NCBI GenBank assembly: GCA_025603075.1 | Contig: MU626294.1 | Span: 62,001 to 126,000 of the forward strand | Direction: 5' to 3' | DNA: 64,000 bases | DNA from: Neoconidiobolus thromboides FSU 785 | Taxonomy: Eukaryota; Entomophthoromycota; Entomophthoromycetes; Entomophthorales; Neoconidiobolaceae | Shown: one piece after another, positions 1 to 12,090 of the stretch | How the letters are laid out: each line of letters opens with the position of its first letter | How positions within the stretch are numbered: the first letter of the stretch is position 1 | Made by a program: the position numbers and the translations under genes | The notes under the pieces: generated by a model | Seen by the model: the letters and a program-made list of their open reading frames with translations, nothing else | Database searches by the model: none | Told to the model about the DNA's origin: nothing

Positions 1-199
1 AACTTTTTCAGCTGTTATTTTTAAAATTAAAAAAAACTAATAAAAGTTTACTAATATTTTTAAATCTATTTATTTAGTAAAAAAATATGTTTATTTATTT
101 TGAATAAAAATAAAATTTGAATGAAATAAAGATTAAAATTAATGGCAAACAATAAGAAGCTAAATAATATAATAGAATTATATTATTTAGACCAACTAG

Positions 200-1426
200 T
201 TAACAGGTATGTTTAACAGGTTGATGTAAGTCTATCCAACCTTGATCAACAGCCATTAAGAAATCCCATTCAGGTGATTTTTCAGCTTTAAAGTTCCAAA
301 AGAACCAACCAGACCCAGCTTGTTCATAAACAGCAATTTGTTGCATAGCAAAATTTTTCAAAAATTGACGATGTTCTGGAGAATAAGTAGCCAATTCATC
401 TTTATCTCGACATGTACAACCAGGGCAAGCTGGTCCTTTTCCTGCATCTAAAGTACCATCGTATCTGGCACCTCTATTGAAACCATTTAACCATTTTGTA
501 CAATCGGTACTTGCTAATGACCATTCACCTACAATGGTCCATAATTTCTGATTAGATTGAGCAATATCACCATATCTTGCACATGGTAATCTCAAATGTT
601 GATCCTTAGACATTGAAACTAAACCATATTCAAATACTTGATAATAATGAGTATCTAATAACACATTAGAATATTGAGGATCATCTCTTAAGTAAGTCCA
701 TTGATTTAAGGGTTTAAAAGCATCATGAACATTAACTAAAACACTCTTAGATTTGTTTCGAATAATGTTATGACCATCTAAATAAAACTTTTGTAATTTA
801 GCCATATCTAATGACCAACCAGCAGGCTCATTAACTAATTCAATAGCAGCTACAACGCTTTCATATTCATTACCAACATAATTATCAGTTAAATATTTAA
901 TAATATTTAACATTCTAGTAATATTTTCATCTTTGTTAAAGAAACCAATATCCCCTCTTTTACCAGAATTATCAAACCCATTTTGAGAACCTGGGGCACC
1001 ATGAATATCAATAATAACTTTTAAATTATACTGTCTAGCCCAATTAATAGCTTTTGTTAAATAAGGTAATTGACCTTGAACATAAGGTTCACCCCCGGAT
1101 ATATCAAAGGCCCAATAACCAATAGGTATACGGATATGATTAATACCGCTTCTGGCTAATTTTGATATATCATTTTCAGTTACCCAAGTATCCCAATGTT
1201 GAATTAACTGTCTTTTAGCTTCATTAGCACCTAATTTTTGGCAAAATTCCCATTCATCCACGGCCCCATTAGGTTGGCCTTCAAATTGTCGAAATAAAGA
1301 GGGATTGATCCAAGGCTCTAATACTAACCAACCACCTAAATTAACACCACGTATCTTATCAACACCATAATTAAAACTTTTAACAATATTAAATAAGGAA
1401 TAAAAGGTAATTAAAAATAATTTCAT
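200..1426 (-). CDS. EXG1: Secreted exo-1,3-beta-glucanase (GH5)
   Basis: Intronless, 408 aa. The product hydrolyses wall beta-1,3-glucan from chain ends in the extracellular space. A hydrophobic N-terminus (residues 1-17) looks like a signal peptide. The family core starts near residue 24 (RGVNLGGWLVLEPWI). The acid/base is E200 in ELVNEP and the nucleophile is E301 in VGEWS, both in the positions expected for GH5 exoglucanases. Length matches yeast Exg1-type enzymes. I see no C-terminal Ser/Thr-rich tail or hydrophobic GPI signal, so a soluble secreted enzyme is inferred. The start is the first ATG of the frame, with a TATA box about 55 nt upstream. A family-level call is safe; exact substrate preference is not shown by sequence. 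Confidence 0.95.
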   Translation of the reverse strand: MKLFLITFYSLFNIVKSFNYGVDKIRGVNLGGWLVLEPWINPSLFRQFEGQPNGAVDEWEFCQKLGANEAKRQLIQHWDTWVTENDISKLARSGINHIRIPIGYWAFDISGGEPYVQGQLPYLTKAINWARQYNLKVIIDIHGAPGSQNGFDNSGKRGDIGFFNKDENITRMLNIIKYLTDNYVGNEYESVVAAIELVNEPAGWSLDMAKLQKFYLDGHNIIRNKSKSVLVNVHDAFKPLNQWTYLRDDPQYSNVLLDTHYYQVFEYGLVSMSKDQHLRLPCARYGDIAQSNQKLWTIVGEWSLASTDCTKWLNGFNRGARYDGTLDAGKGPACPGCTCRDKDELATYSPEHRQFLKNFAMQQIAVYEQAGSGWFFWNFKAEKSPEWDFLMAVDQGWIDLHQPVKHTC

Positions 1427-3120
1427 CTTTTAAAAGTATTATTATAAAAAATAAAATTGGATTTTTTGTATTTTGGGGTTTATATATAAATTTGTTGATA
1501 CTATTCTTAATTTTAGTTACTTTTATTGATATTCGTTACTTGTTTTTCATTTGTATAAACTTTTATTTTTTCTATATTAATTTTACTTAGTTAAACTATT
1601 AGATTATTATATCAATTAACCGCTGATAAGCAATTCTAACAGTTAGCTGATCCACTTAATCTATTACTATATTTAGTAATCTTCTTACAAGTCGATGCCG
1701 AACATTTTCAATTACACGTTAATTAAAAAAAATCATTATTGTCATTTATATAATTGTAGTTAAGCCTTGATATTCCAGGGATCAAACCAATTAACTTTAA
1801 AATATTTAAAAATAAGCCAATTATACCCAACTTTCTCCATCAAGTTACACAAGTTGAATTTAACAATTTTAAATTATGTTTATTATAGTAGTGAGAATGT
1901 GAACGATTACTGTATTTATTATAAGTTACTAGCGTTTTTAAATGAAATATTTAATAATAATAATAATCAATAAATAGTTTAACAATTAAAAATACTTCCC
2001 TATAGTCAGTTTCTACTATTTAACTTTATTGTTATTATATTAACTTTATTTCTTGATTTTTCTTATTTTGACTTTATTAACCGCTATTGAATTTATTATG
2101 ATAAAATTCAAAATGTGATATGAATTAAATTAAACGTGCATAAATGAAATAATTTTGTTAAAAAAAGAAGAATCGTTGAACGTATGCTAAATTCTGGGGA
2201 CTCCTTTCTTTTTTAAATTTAATTGAAGCTATAAAAATAGAATAAAAAGAAAGTAACTCTATTAATTATGATGATATTCAGCTCTTGAATGTGGGGCATA
2301 TTCGGTTTAAGATACATATGATGATTTTATACTAATCAATAAAAATATATTAGTTACTTATTAAGTACCTTGTTTTTAATGAAATTAATTTGTTTAATCA
2401 ATTTTCATTTATTTGATAAATTTCGATTTTTCTTTTTCATTTTGATACTTTTAAAAATTTCATTACATTTATGAATATAAAAGTAAATAAATAACTTATG
2501 AAAAAACAATTATGCTTTATTTTTAGTTAGTCTACATCCTGTGCTTTATACATGAACATTATATACCGCTTGATACAACCTTAGTTTTTTATGCAATATG
2601 TCAAGTATTATTAAGTTTTTAATATAAAACTTAGCAATTCAGTTCAATTCGACTTATAAAACTTAATTATATTTAATATTCAATAGTAAAGATTAAAACA
2701 ATATTAACCTGATATTAATAACAATAAAAATTATTATTATTATGAAGTAAAATACAAATAATTTAGTTTATATTATATTATCTACAAAAAAGACAAGTTC
2801 AATTAGTATACTAAAATAAAAGCTTCAATATTCAAGTTGGACAGATCAGAGATTCAATTAAAAATGCCACATAGTCAAAAGTAAGCATATAGGATTAAAT
2901 AATATCTAACTTAAGATTTGATTAAATATATGTATATTACTAATAATAAGTAAGGATAGAATAAATACAATATTGTTATTGGTTAAGTTTGAATTGAGAT
3001 AATCCAATGACTTGAATAATAAAACCGAGTCACACCATCTCATTTATAGTATAAAAAATCAATAAATCAAAATATTAGTTTTAGTTTTATAAATATTTAT
3101 AAATTTTATAATTTAATATT
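1427..3120. other. Intergenic, no gene seen
   Basis: A divergent spacer between the glucanase and aminotransferase genes. It is AT-rich with frequent stops in all frames. The one small open frame (1767-1973) is Asn/Leu/Ile-rich, as expected from base composition. No RNA gene or repeat was recognised beyond the TATA box near 1480. Confidence 0.6.
1479..1488 (-). promoter_or_regulatory. TATA box of the exo-glucanase gene
   Basis: TATATATAAA on the minus strand, 53-62 nt upstream of the glucanase ATG. Similar boxes precede most other intronless genes of this window. Confidence 0.5.
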
Positions 3121-4606
3121 ATGTTAAGCGATAGTATGAATTTAAAAGAAGGCATTGATTTTAGTAATTTATTTACAGAAGAAGCTAAAGCACGTAAAAT
3201 CAGTCCCTTAAAATCATTATTAAAATATACTTTGGATAAAGAGAATATTTATTTAGCTAGTGGTTTACCACGAGTGGATAGTTTTCCAATTGAAGAAATA
3301 AGTATTAAAGTCCGCGATCCGGTTGACAATGTTTTAAAAGAATATGTTATCAATAAAGAAGAAGAAGAAAGTATTGGTTTAAATCAAGCTCAACAATATG
3401 GCAATGGGAAAGGGAATTTAAAATTAATGAAGTATTTTTATGAACATACTAATTTAATTCATCAACCTAAATATAAAAATTGGAATGTTATACCGAGTGC
3501 TGGTAATACCGATGCGTTATATAAAATGTTAATTTTGTTTTTTAAACGTCATATGCCAATTCTTATCTCAAGATGGGCTTACCCTACTGCTTTAGAAACC
3601 TTTTCAGGCTTTGGTCTACAATTATTGATTTTAGAAATGGATGAACAAGGTATTATTCCAGATTCTTTAGATAAAGTAGTACAAGAATGGAATCAAAACA
3701 ATCCAGATAATTGTTGTAAATTTATTTATATTGTAAGTTATATTTTATATATTTAAAATAATAAGAATTAGAATATCTAATAATAATTAGGTACCTTGTG
3801 GTCAAAATCCAACTGGAGCTACTATGGGTTTACAAAGAAGACAAGAAATTTATAAATTGGCTCAAAAATATAATCTACTTATTATTGAAGATGACCCTTA
3901 TTATTACTTACAATTACCTGAAGATATTAATTTGATTGATAAACAAGAAATTAATACAAAACATGATGAATTTAAATATAATACATTATTACCTTCTTTT
4001 TTAAGTTTAGATGTTGATGGTCGAGTTATTCGGTTTGATTCTGTAGCTAAAATATTAGCACCTGGATTTAGAGTAGGTTGGATTACATGTCAACAAAATA
4101 TGATTGATAAATTACAATATATTAATGAAGTATCTATTCAATTTCCATCTGGTCATTCTCAAGCCTTATTAAGTAAAATATTGATTGATGCTTGGAAACA
4201 AGAAAAATATGAAATTCATATAGCTAATATTAGAAAAGAATTTTACTTTCGTCGTAATATTGTAATTCAGCAAATTAATAAAAGATTAGGTAATATGGTC
4301 AGTTATTCCGTACCTAAAGCTGGTATGTTTTTGTGGTTAAAGCCAAATTTACCAAAAAAACTATTAAATGAAAACAATCAAGTTAATAAAGCTACTATGG
4401 AAGCTTTATTTAATAAATTAGTAGAACATCATATTATTATTGTACCTGGTGTTTTCTTTGATTCAATTAATTTTAAACATGATAATGACCTTACTTTACC
4501 TGGTGCTCCATATATTCGACTATGTTATACTTTTGCTAATTTAGATTTAGTACTTGATGGTATTGATCGTATTGCTAATACATTAAAAGATTTCGGATGT
4601 GAATAA
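3121..4606 (+). CDS. Aromatic/2-aminoadipate aminotransferase, ARO8-like
   Basis: join(3121..3732,3791..4606), 475 aa. A PLP-dependent fold-type I aminotransferase of the ARO8/kynurenine aminotransferase group, expected to transaminate aromatic amino acids or 2-aminoadipate in the cytosol. Seen: PSAGNTDALYKM (cofactor phosphate region), PCGQNPTGA spanning the intron, EDDPYYYLQ, the Schiff-base lysine in FDSVAKILAPGFRVGW, and a C-terminal RLCYTF arginine that normally binds the substrate carboxylate. The single 58-nt intron has GTAAGT and TTAG borders and keeps phase 0; removing it restores the NPTGA motif. Length is typical for the group. The precise substrate cannot be read from sequence, so lysine biosynthesis and aromatic amino-acid metabolism are both possible. 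Confidence 0.9.
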
Positions 4607-4880
4607 ATAATTCTATTATTAATATTTGTAATTTTTATTTTGTATAAAACATTGATTTTTTATTTTATATAAATTCACTGGCATTTATGTTCAAAAAAAA
4701 CGTGCTAATTAATCTCAAAATGGAAGTAATACCTCATAAAATTAATTTTTAAAAGTGTCAAATTAAAACATTCAATTTATAAAGAATAAAACCACTTTAA
4801 GAAAAATTTTATAAAAAATTCAACTAATATTTTAAGCTAATGTTTTTAGATTAAAATCTAATACAACAATTAATATTAAT

Positions 4881-6129
4881 ATGAATATCAAACAATTAAT
4901 AGTCTCTGTGATTAATTTAACCATAATAACTGCTCAAACTGCACCAATTCGATGCACTGCTGGTCAAAAATGTCCCGAATCAGCACCATGCTGCAGCGAG
5001 TTAGGTTTTTGTGGTTCAGATTCAGTAACTTGTACATTGGACTGCGTACCAGCCAACTCATTCAGTACCAATTCTTGTCTCAATGAAGATACTTGTAATG
5101 ATCAAAAATTTGACTTTAAAAATATAAGTCCAGATAAAAAGGATAGAATTCAAGAGCTAGCTGTATTTAAATTAAATAAACAAGCTAATATGGATCAAGT
5201 AGATTTTTTTACTGATGGTCAAACCGAATTAACAAATGACGGATTAATGCTTAAAATGATTAAAGGTTCTAAAGGTGGATCTAGAATGGTATCTACTGCT
5301 TACTTTTTATATGGTAATTTAACAGCTCAATTAAAAACTGGTAGAACTGGTGGAGTGGTTACTTCTTTTATCGTAAGTCTTATTAGTTATTATCTTTTTA
5401 ATAATTACTAATTAATTTTATATATAGACAATGTCTAAAGTTAAAGATGAAATTGATTTTGAATGGGTAGGTAGTGAGATGGAAGAAGTACAAACTAATG
5501 TATTTTATCGTGGTCAAGCAGATTATATTAATGGTGGTAAATCCAAAGTTTCTTCAGATACTTCTCAAAATATTCATACTTATACTATTGAGTGGACTCC
5601 AAATTATATTAAGTATGTGTATTTTATTAATATTTAAATCTTCTGATATTAACTTTTTAACTAGATGGTATGTTGATAATCAGTTAATACGTACACTTGA
5701 AAAGAAAGATACAGCTAAAAATGATAAATTTTCTTTTCCCACTACACCTTCAAGGATTGAATTTGGGTATTTATATTACAAAATTAATATATAAATATTA
5801 ATAATGTATATTTTAGTTTATGGAATGGTGCTTCAATGGCTGATGGAACCAAACAATGGGCTGGTGGCGACATTAATTGGGACTCTGAAGATATAAAAAC
5901 TAAAGGCTATTTTAGTGCTACTATTGAAAATTTGGAAATCAAATGTAATCCAGAATATAAATACTTTGATCAAGATGGTAATAAGAAGGATAAAAGTTCC
6001 AATACTAATAGTAAAAGTAGTAATAATAAAAGTGGTAATTCTGGTAATGGCACTTCATTTTCTTTTATGAATTCAGGAAACGTTTTTATTATTCTGTCCT
6101 GTATGATGAGTATTTTTATTATTAATTAA
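4881..6129 (+). CDS. CRH-like GH16 chitin-glucan transglycosylase with chitin-binding domain
   Basis: join(4881..5372,5428..5612,5665..5766,5817..6129), 363 aa. Crh-type enzymes cross-link chitin to beta-glucan at the outer face of the membrane. Order: signal peptide (1-19), a Cys-rich CBM18-like module (about 24-56; Cys 25, 31, 37, 38, 44, 51, 55), a GH16 domain with catalytic DEIDFEW (E172, D174, E176), then a Ser/Asn/Gly-rich stretch and a hydrophobic tail (GNVFIILSCMMSIFIIN) typical of a GPI-attachment signal. Three introns of 50-55 nt restore TMSKVKDEIDFEW, IKWYVDNQ and FGLWNGASMADGTKQW, all family motifs. The first exon reads on into a spurious hydrophobic extension if intron 1 is not removed. 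Confidence 0.92.
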
Positions 6130-6298
6130 TAAATATCATTAATTTATTACTTTGTTTTATTTATTTTTATTTTATTTATTATTTTAAATTGATTTAAAAA
6201 AATAACAATTTATTTCTAATAAAAAAAAATGAAAAACTATTTAATAGAAAAAATGAATAGAAATGATTTTAGAATTTTATAAATTCTTTTGTGTTAAA

Positions 6299-7344
6299 TT
6301 AATTTCTTCCTTTTTGAAGCTTATTTACCACCCTAAACAATTAATTAGAAACCCAATTTAATAAATTACTTAAAATTACCAATCTAATCCTTCTTCTAAA
6401 CCTTCTCCTTTTAACGCTGATGCTTTAAATATAGCCCATTGTCGATTTTTTAAATGTGATAACCCTAATGCTTCAGATACCTCTGCTGAAGTCATTGCAC
6501 CTTGCATATCCTTTATTTTTTTATAAGTTGTAATTATAAATTATGAATATAATCTTACTTGTTTATTAGCAAATACAAGTAATACAGCATCCTGTAAATC
6601 TTCTTCCTAATTTCAATTAATTTAATACAAACAATAAAACAAATTAACAAGTTTACCTCCAACATCGATAACAACTCTTCTTTACTTGTACTGATACGGT
6701 CTTTATCACAACTATCTACTACATAGATTACAGCATCCGTGTTTGCATAATAACAACGCCAGTAAGGTCTAAAAATAAGTATTTTTATTACTATAAACTA
6801 CAGAATATTACCTGATGCTTGTTTGGCCTTTTTTTAAATGGAATAAAAATTTAGTTTAATTTTCTAGAGCTTAATCAATTGTTGTTTTACCTCCTAAATC
6901 CCAAACTAAAAATTAAAATAATTAATAAATAAAATATTTAATAAATAAAATAATTTGGATAATCAATTACCTTGAAAGTTCACATTTTTATAAGTCACTG
7001 ATTCCACGTTAAATCCAATAGCTATAAAAAAGACATCAATCCTTAATCAAAAATTCAAATTTCAAATAACTTACTTGGGATAGTAGAAACCACTTCACCT
7101 AACTAAATATTAATATCAATATCAATATCAATATCAATATAGATATAAAGTAATTCCAAATCTTTTTTATAAAACTTACTTGTAATCGATAAAGCATAGT
7201 AGTTTTACCTGCCCCATCTAAACCTAAGATCAAAATTCTCGCTTCTTTTTCACCAAATAAACCGGATAATATTTTAGAAAATAAAGCGCCTAAGTTAATT
7301 CTTTAGTTCACCTTCTTTGTCGACACTTAGATTGAATTACCCAT
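6299..7344 (-). CDS. ARL1: ARL1 small GTPase (ARF-like), ten exons
   Basis: complement(join(6299..6332,6380..6510,6559..6606,6657..6768,6812..6827,6891..6905,6971..7021,7075..7102,7180..7289,7341..7344)), 182 aa, the usual ARL1 length. It should act at the trans-Golgi, recruiting golgins and tethers. Seen: Gly2 for N-myristoylation (MGALFSKIL), P-loop GLDGAGKT (24-31), switch I TIPTIGFNVE, switch [26 protein letters not shown] guanine-specificity motif, and C-terminal [17 protein letters not shown]. Exon 1 codes only for Met plus one base; two internal exons are 15 and 16 nt. All nine junctions are GT..AG and phase-consistent. No single exon is long enough to appear as a convincing open frame. 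It is divergent from the TMX2-like gene across 235 bp. Confidence 0.93.
7112..7141. repeat. Hexamer microsatellite in an ARL1 intron
   Basis: About five tandem ATATCA units lie inside the intron between ARL1 exons 2 and 3. They are non-coding and probably length-variable. Confidence 0.75.
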
Positions 7345-7579
7345 CGTTAAATTATATACTGTTTTTTAAAATGATAAAAAAATTAAAATAAGAATACAAA
7401 AGTGGCTTTAAATTGGCTAAGTTTTATTGGTTTGAAAAACGCTTCGTTATTTTATGCAAATTAAAAAAAATTGCTATTACCGAAATAAAAATATATATCC
7501 AAAAATATCTTTGAAATGAAAATTCTATTACTCTCTATTTCTATTAATAATATTTTTATATTATTATTAAAACACCAAA

Positions 7580-8628
7580 ATGGAGCCATTATTATCTTAT
7601 GAAATAATCTATTGTCGATTAAATCAAAGATACTACTGGATCAATTTATTCTATAGTTTAGTACCTTTTATAATTTTCTATTTACCTTATATAAAAGATA
7701 TCAATGATGTTGTGAATAATGATAATAATTGGGTAAGTAATTGATTGATTTAATAATATCAGATAATCGTTATTTTTATTAATCATTATAGAACTTAATA
7801 GTTTATGGAATAACCACCGTATTTTTAATAATTAAACTTCGAAAAAGTACTAGTCTTGAAGAGATGTTTGGAGTTTTGTTTTTATATTTAAAACTAGCCC
7901 ACTTAATTGTATTTTATTTGTTCAATTTAAAATTATTCGGTTCAATTTATTTGTTAGTCATGTTAAGTAAGATCATACATAGTATGTTATATTTTATATT
8001 GATATTAATTATTTAGTTTTATTCTCTTTAATTCCTCAACCCCATTACTATGGTCCTAGTATGACTTTGGTTTTAACAAAAGATACCTTGAATGAGTTTA
8101 TTGATAGTGCTGAGTATACTATCCTTTGTTTAGAAATGGATTGGTCACCTAGATGTATTAATATGCAACCTGTACTTGCTAGTGTATCATTAAAGTAAAT
8201 TATTATTTGATGAAAAAAGATTTGACGATATTAAGATTAACTTTTAGATATACTAATGACAAAGTTAAATTTGGTAATACTAAATTATTAATAAAAAATG
8301 GATGATCACATTAATTAATGATATAATTTAGGTCGAATTAATTTAGAAGAAAATGAAGAAGAATATAGTAAAAAATACAAAATAGATAATTCAGCTACTT
8401 CTCTACAAATACCCACTTTAATTCTATTTCATCATGGTAAAGAAATTCAAAGATTACCAGATATTAAATCGAGGTTTCGTGGGGCTAAATTGACTTTTTG
8501 GGATCGAAGTGAAGTAAGTTATGTATACATATATTAAACTAACATTTTTATTGTTTTTTTAGGAATCCATTGTTGATGCATTTAAACTTTATGATAAAAT
8601 GAGTTCTTCAAATGACGATTTAGATTAA
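7580..8628 (+). CDS. TMX2-like thioredoxin-fold membrane protein
   Basis: join(7580..7732,7792..7966,8017..8194,8248..8273,8332..8513,8563..8628), 259 aa. Thioredoxin-related transmembrane proteins of the TMX2 type sit in the ER or mitochondria-associated membrane. Seen: an N-terminal membrane region with several hydrophobic helices (about 19-120), then a thioredoxin-like domain with beta-strand YTILCLEMDW and the site SPRC (S153-C156) where classical thioredoxins have CxxC, followed by the conserved cis-Pro segment SLQIPTLILFHHGKEIQRLP. TMX2 proteins characteristically lack the first cysteine, so this fits the family. Five introns of 49-59 nt were removed in phase. The tail SSSNDDLD is acidic, with no KKxx retention signal. 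The LSM5-like gene starts 120 bp downstream on the same strand. Confidence 0.82.
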
Positions 8629-8748
8629 TAATCTCAAAAAATAAAATTCCATATCATTTTTGAATTTCCTCATTTGCAACTTTTGCAACCTAATTTTAGA
8701 ACTTCATTTTTTATTATTTTTAAATTTTTTAAACTTTTTGAATCTAAA

Positions 8749-9276
8749 ATGGCTTCCCAAGTATTACCTTTAGGTAATAATAGTATTTTAATAAAATTAA
8801 TTTAATATTCATCTTTTTTTTAAATAGAAATTATTGACAAATGTATTGGTTCTAAAATATGGGTATTAATGAAAAATGATAAAGAGTTTACTGGTGTATT
8901 AACCGGCTTTGATGATTATGTTAGTAAAAATTTCTATTATTTTCTAATTATTTTGGGTTAATGGAAATCTTTTAATTAGATATGGTATTAGAAGATGTTA
9001 CTGAATTGTAAGGAGGAAACCTATTTTATTTAAATCTTTTAATTAAATGATTTATAGTGAATTTACCCCTCAAGGTATTCAAAAAAATAGTTTACCTCAT
9101 ATTTTATTAAACGGTACCAACGTATGTATGGTAAGTATAGAATAGAATTCATAATATTATTTGTTATTAATCTTGTTATTCTTTTTAGTTAGTTCCAGGT
9201 GGAGAGTAAGAATAAATATTATATTAATTAACATTTTAATTAGTGAACATTGATTTTTAGTGGACCAAAAGAATGA
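8749..9276 (+). CDS. LSM5: U6 snRNA-associated Sm-like protein LSm5
   Basis: join(8749..8773,8828..8923,8980..9007,9058..9130,9189..9205,9261..9276), 84 aa. A component of the Lsm2-8 ring that binds the U6 snRNA 3' end, and of the cytoplasmic Lsm1-7 decapping complex. Seen after splicing: [20 protein letters not shown], the Sm1 segment ending [15 protein letters not shown], and the Sm2 motif [21 protein letters not shown]. These match LSm5 better than other Sm-like proteins, especially LVPGG and DDYVNMVLEDV. Five introns of 50-57 nt in a gene this small are notable; the last two coding pieces are 17 and 16 nt. Every junction is GT..AG and in phase. Confidence 0.93.
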
Positions 9277-10595
9277 ATCAAATAAGAAACTTTCTAATTA
9301 TATAATAAAATTAAAAGTGGCCAATTTAAAACTGTTGAATTATTTAGTTGATATCTTAAAGGCGTTTTGTTTTTAATAAAGTGTTTACATAGCTATTATT
9401 TTGATGTAATAAACAAATTGCTATTATTGAAATAATAAGTTTTGTTTTAAGATGTGGGAATCAATTTTTCCTTGATCATTTTTTATGCAATATAAAATCA
9501 AAGTTATTTGTAAAATAGGTGAGTAAAAAATAAAATTTCATATACTAGTTAAATACTGGGAAATAAGAGAGACTTAGATGTTATAATGAAATAACACTAT
9601 TCATCAAACAAATGAAATATAGAACTATGTAATTTTAAAGGTCAGATTAAAATTGGAAATAATACTTTCCTGTTTTAATTCAGATTAAACTTATAAGGTT
9701 TGAATGGCCAGATGAGGAATTAAGAAAAGAATTAAAAAGCGTGTTTTTTATTTTCAGGTCGTTAAAAGCTGTATAATAACTCTCGGTTTCTTCATTAAAA
9801 AAATACATTATTTATTTTATTTTTATTTTATTCTTATTTTATTTTTATTTTTATTTTATTTTTATTTTTTATTTTTCAATAAAGTTCATTTTGAAAGTGA
9901 ATTTAATTTTGGGTTTAAATTTATCTATTCATCAGTATAATTTATAATATTTTGTTTTAAAGCAGCTAAAATAATGCTATTAAATGATAGTTTAGAAATA
10001 AAGTAATTAAAATCAAAGATAAGATGAAGTAGATCTATGCTAAGGTTCACTTTACTTATTGAAAAATTCCTATAAAAATATCATTTGATTTGACTCATTA
10101 TTTTTATCTCACTAATATTATTGTATTTTATCAGCTGATGGTTAATTTAATAAGTCAAAACAAACAAAAGATAATATTTTGAATATATAAATCTTTATTA
10201 CTACTAAAATACTAAAGAATAATATTACACTATATTTTTATACTAAGACGTTACTACAAAGTATTATTATAAATCATTTATAATCTTGTTTTTAACCTTA
10301 TTTGTGATTCTATTTTATATTAATAATTATATATTTTTAGTAAAAAGCTACCATATTATAATTTTGTTTTTAATATAATATTTCCTGTCGCTTTAATTTG
10401 ATTATTTTATACAATTATGCATTCCAGTAACACATATCATAAGATAAATATTGAGCTACTAAATTTAGTCAAAGGCGTAAACCAAACCATCAGTGTAAAA
10501 CGAAACAGAATGAAAAAGCATAAATACCGTTATGTTCAGTCTTTTTTTTACATTTATCTTTATCTTTTTTTTTCTACAATTTTTTATTTAAAATA
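9277..10595. other. Intergenic with low-complexity T-rich tract
   Basis: No gene seen. Around 9800-9880 there is an irregular tandem of TTTTA/TTTTTA units. The rest is AT-rich with stops in every frame. Confidence 0.6.
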
Positions 10596-11960
10596 ATGAC
10601 TACATTTACTCAGAATATAGTAGTATTAGGTGCTGGTGTAATTGGTTTAACAACTGCTTTAGAGTTATTAAGATTAGGTTATAAAGTTGCTGTTGTTGCT
10701 GATCATTTCCCAGGTGAATATCATGCTGATTATACAAGTCCCTGGGCTGGTGCTCATTGGAGAAGTTATGCTAACAATGATGATCTTAGGCATATTGGTA
10801 ATATTTAATTTCTGTAATTTATTAAACATATTTAATAATTTTGATAGAATACGATAAAATAACTTATAATGAATTGATGAAATTAGCTAAAGGCGAATTA
10901 AAAGATATTATTAAAGTTGTACCTAATTATGAATATCATGAAAAGGAGGGTTCTGATTTAAAACATCCCTGGTTTAAAAATTTTGCTCAAAACGTAAGTA
11001 TTTAATAATAATTGTATCATGATTAAATAAGTTAAATATGAAATTATTTAACAGTATTCAGAAATACCAAAAGAACATCTCCCAGAAGGTTATTCTTTTG
11101 GATTATCTTATGATGCAGGTAAAACTTTTAATTAATATATATTATTGTTATTAATATCTTAGTTTGTATACATTCAATGGAATATTTAAAATGGTTATTT
11201 AATGAAGGAAAAAAACTTGGCCTAATTGACATTAAATTACATATGAATCATATAAAAGATGCTTATAATATATCATCTTTTCCAACAAATATTGTTATAA
11301 ATTGTTGTGGCCTTGGTGCACGTACTATGGATGGCGTCAAAGATCCTAATATTTTCCCAACGCGTGGTCAAACCATTCTAGTACATGCTCCAGAAGTCGA
11401 TTATACTTCCACTGGTTTATGTAAATATACTTATTTTTTTATTTATTTTAAGTCTAATATTTTATTTAGATAAAGGAGGAGTTACTTATATCATTCCTAA
11501 AGGCGATGGTACTGTAATTTTAGGTGGAACACAGCAAGAACATAACTAGTAAATACTCCCAATTTATTTAAATGCTTAAATTTATACTTTTATTATAGTA
11601 AAGTACAACCTGATGAAGATATAGCTGAAGACATATTAAAAAGATGTCAAAAACTATCAGGTGGTTTAGGACCTTGTAAAATTATTAGTCATAACGTAGG
11701 TTTTAGGCCAACGAGAAAAGGTGGAGTACGCTCTGAAGTGGAATATATTAACTTACCAGATAGAAAAAATTTGATTTTGTGTCATCAATATGGACATGGT
11801 GGTTTTGGTAATTAATTATTCAATACTTTATTTATTTAATATTTGATCTATTCAATTATTAGGTTATCAAAGCAGTTGGGGATCAGCTAGATGTACAATT
11901 AAGCTACTTCTTGCTTCTATAAATAAGGATGGCTCGATTAGGAACAAAAGTAAACTTTAA
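10596..11960 (+). CDS. DAO1: D-amino-acid oxidase, peroxisomal (PTS1)
   Basis: join(10596..10797,10848..10993,11055..11118,11163..11420,11470..11548,11599..11807,11863..11960), 351 aa. A flavoenzyme oxidising D-amino acids to 2-oxo acids, ammonia and hydrogen peroxide. Seen: FAD-binding GAGVIGL (12-18), SPWAGAHW, NCCGLGAR, GFRPTRKGGVR (substrate-carboxylate arginine region), HGGFGYQSSWG near the C-terminus, and a final Ser-Lys-Leu, a textbook peroxisome import signal. Six introns restore each motif in phase; the last exon supplies the SKL. Length is standard. A D-aspartate oxidase cannot be excluded from sequence alone. The WW-domain gene starts 130 bp downstream on the same strand. Confidence 0.93.
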
Positions 11961-12090
11961 GCTATTTTAATGATGAAATAAAAATAATATGATTAGCTTT
12001 TATTTTTTATATATTTTAAAAATTAATTTAAAAAATGCATTTATTACAAAACTATAAAGCTGAGGTATAATATTATAATAATAATTTAAG

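Noticed and set aside
1767-1973. 68-codon open frame on the + strand
   Set aside because: Composition-driven Asn/Leu/Ile/Lys sequence, no domain, no paralog in the window.
12034-12063. Upstream ATG giving an extra N-terminal exon for the WW-domain gene
   Set aside because: It would need an intron of under 30 nt, shorter than any other intron in the window (42 nt or more).
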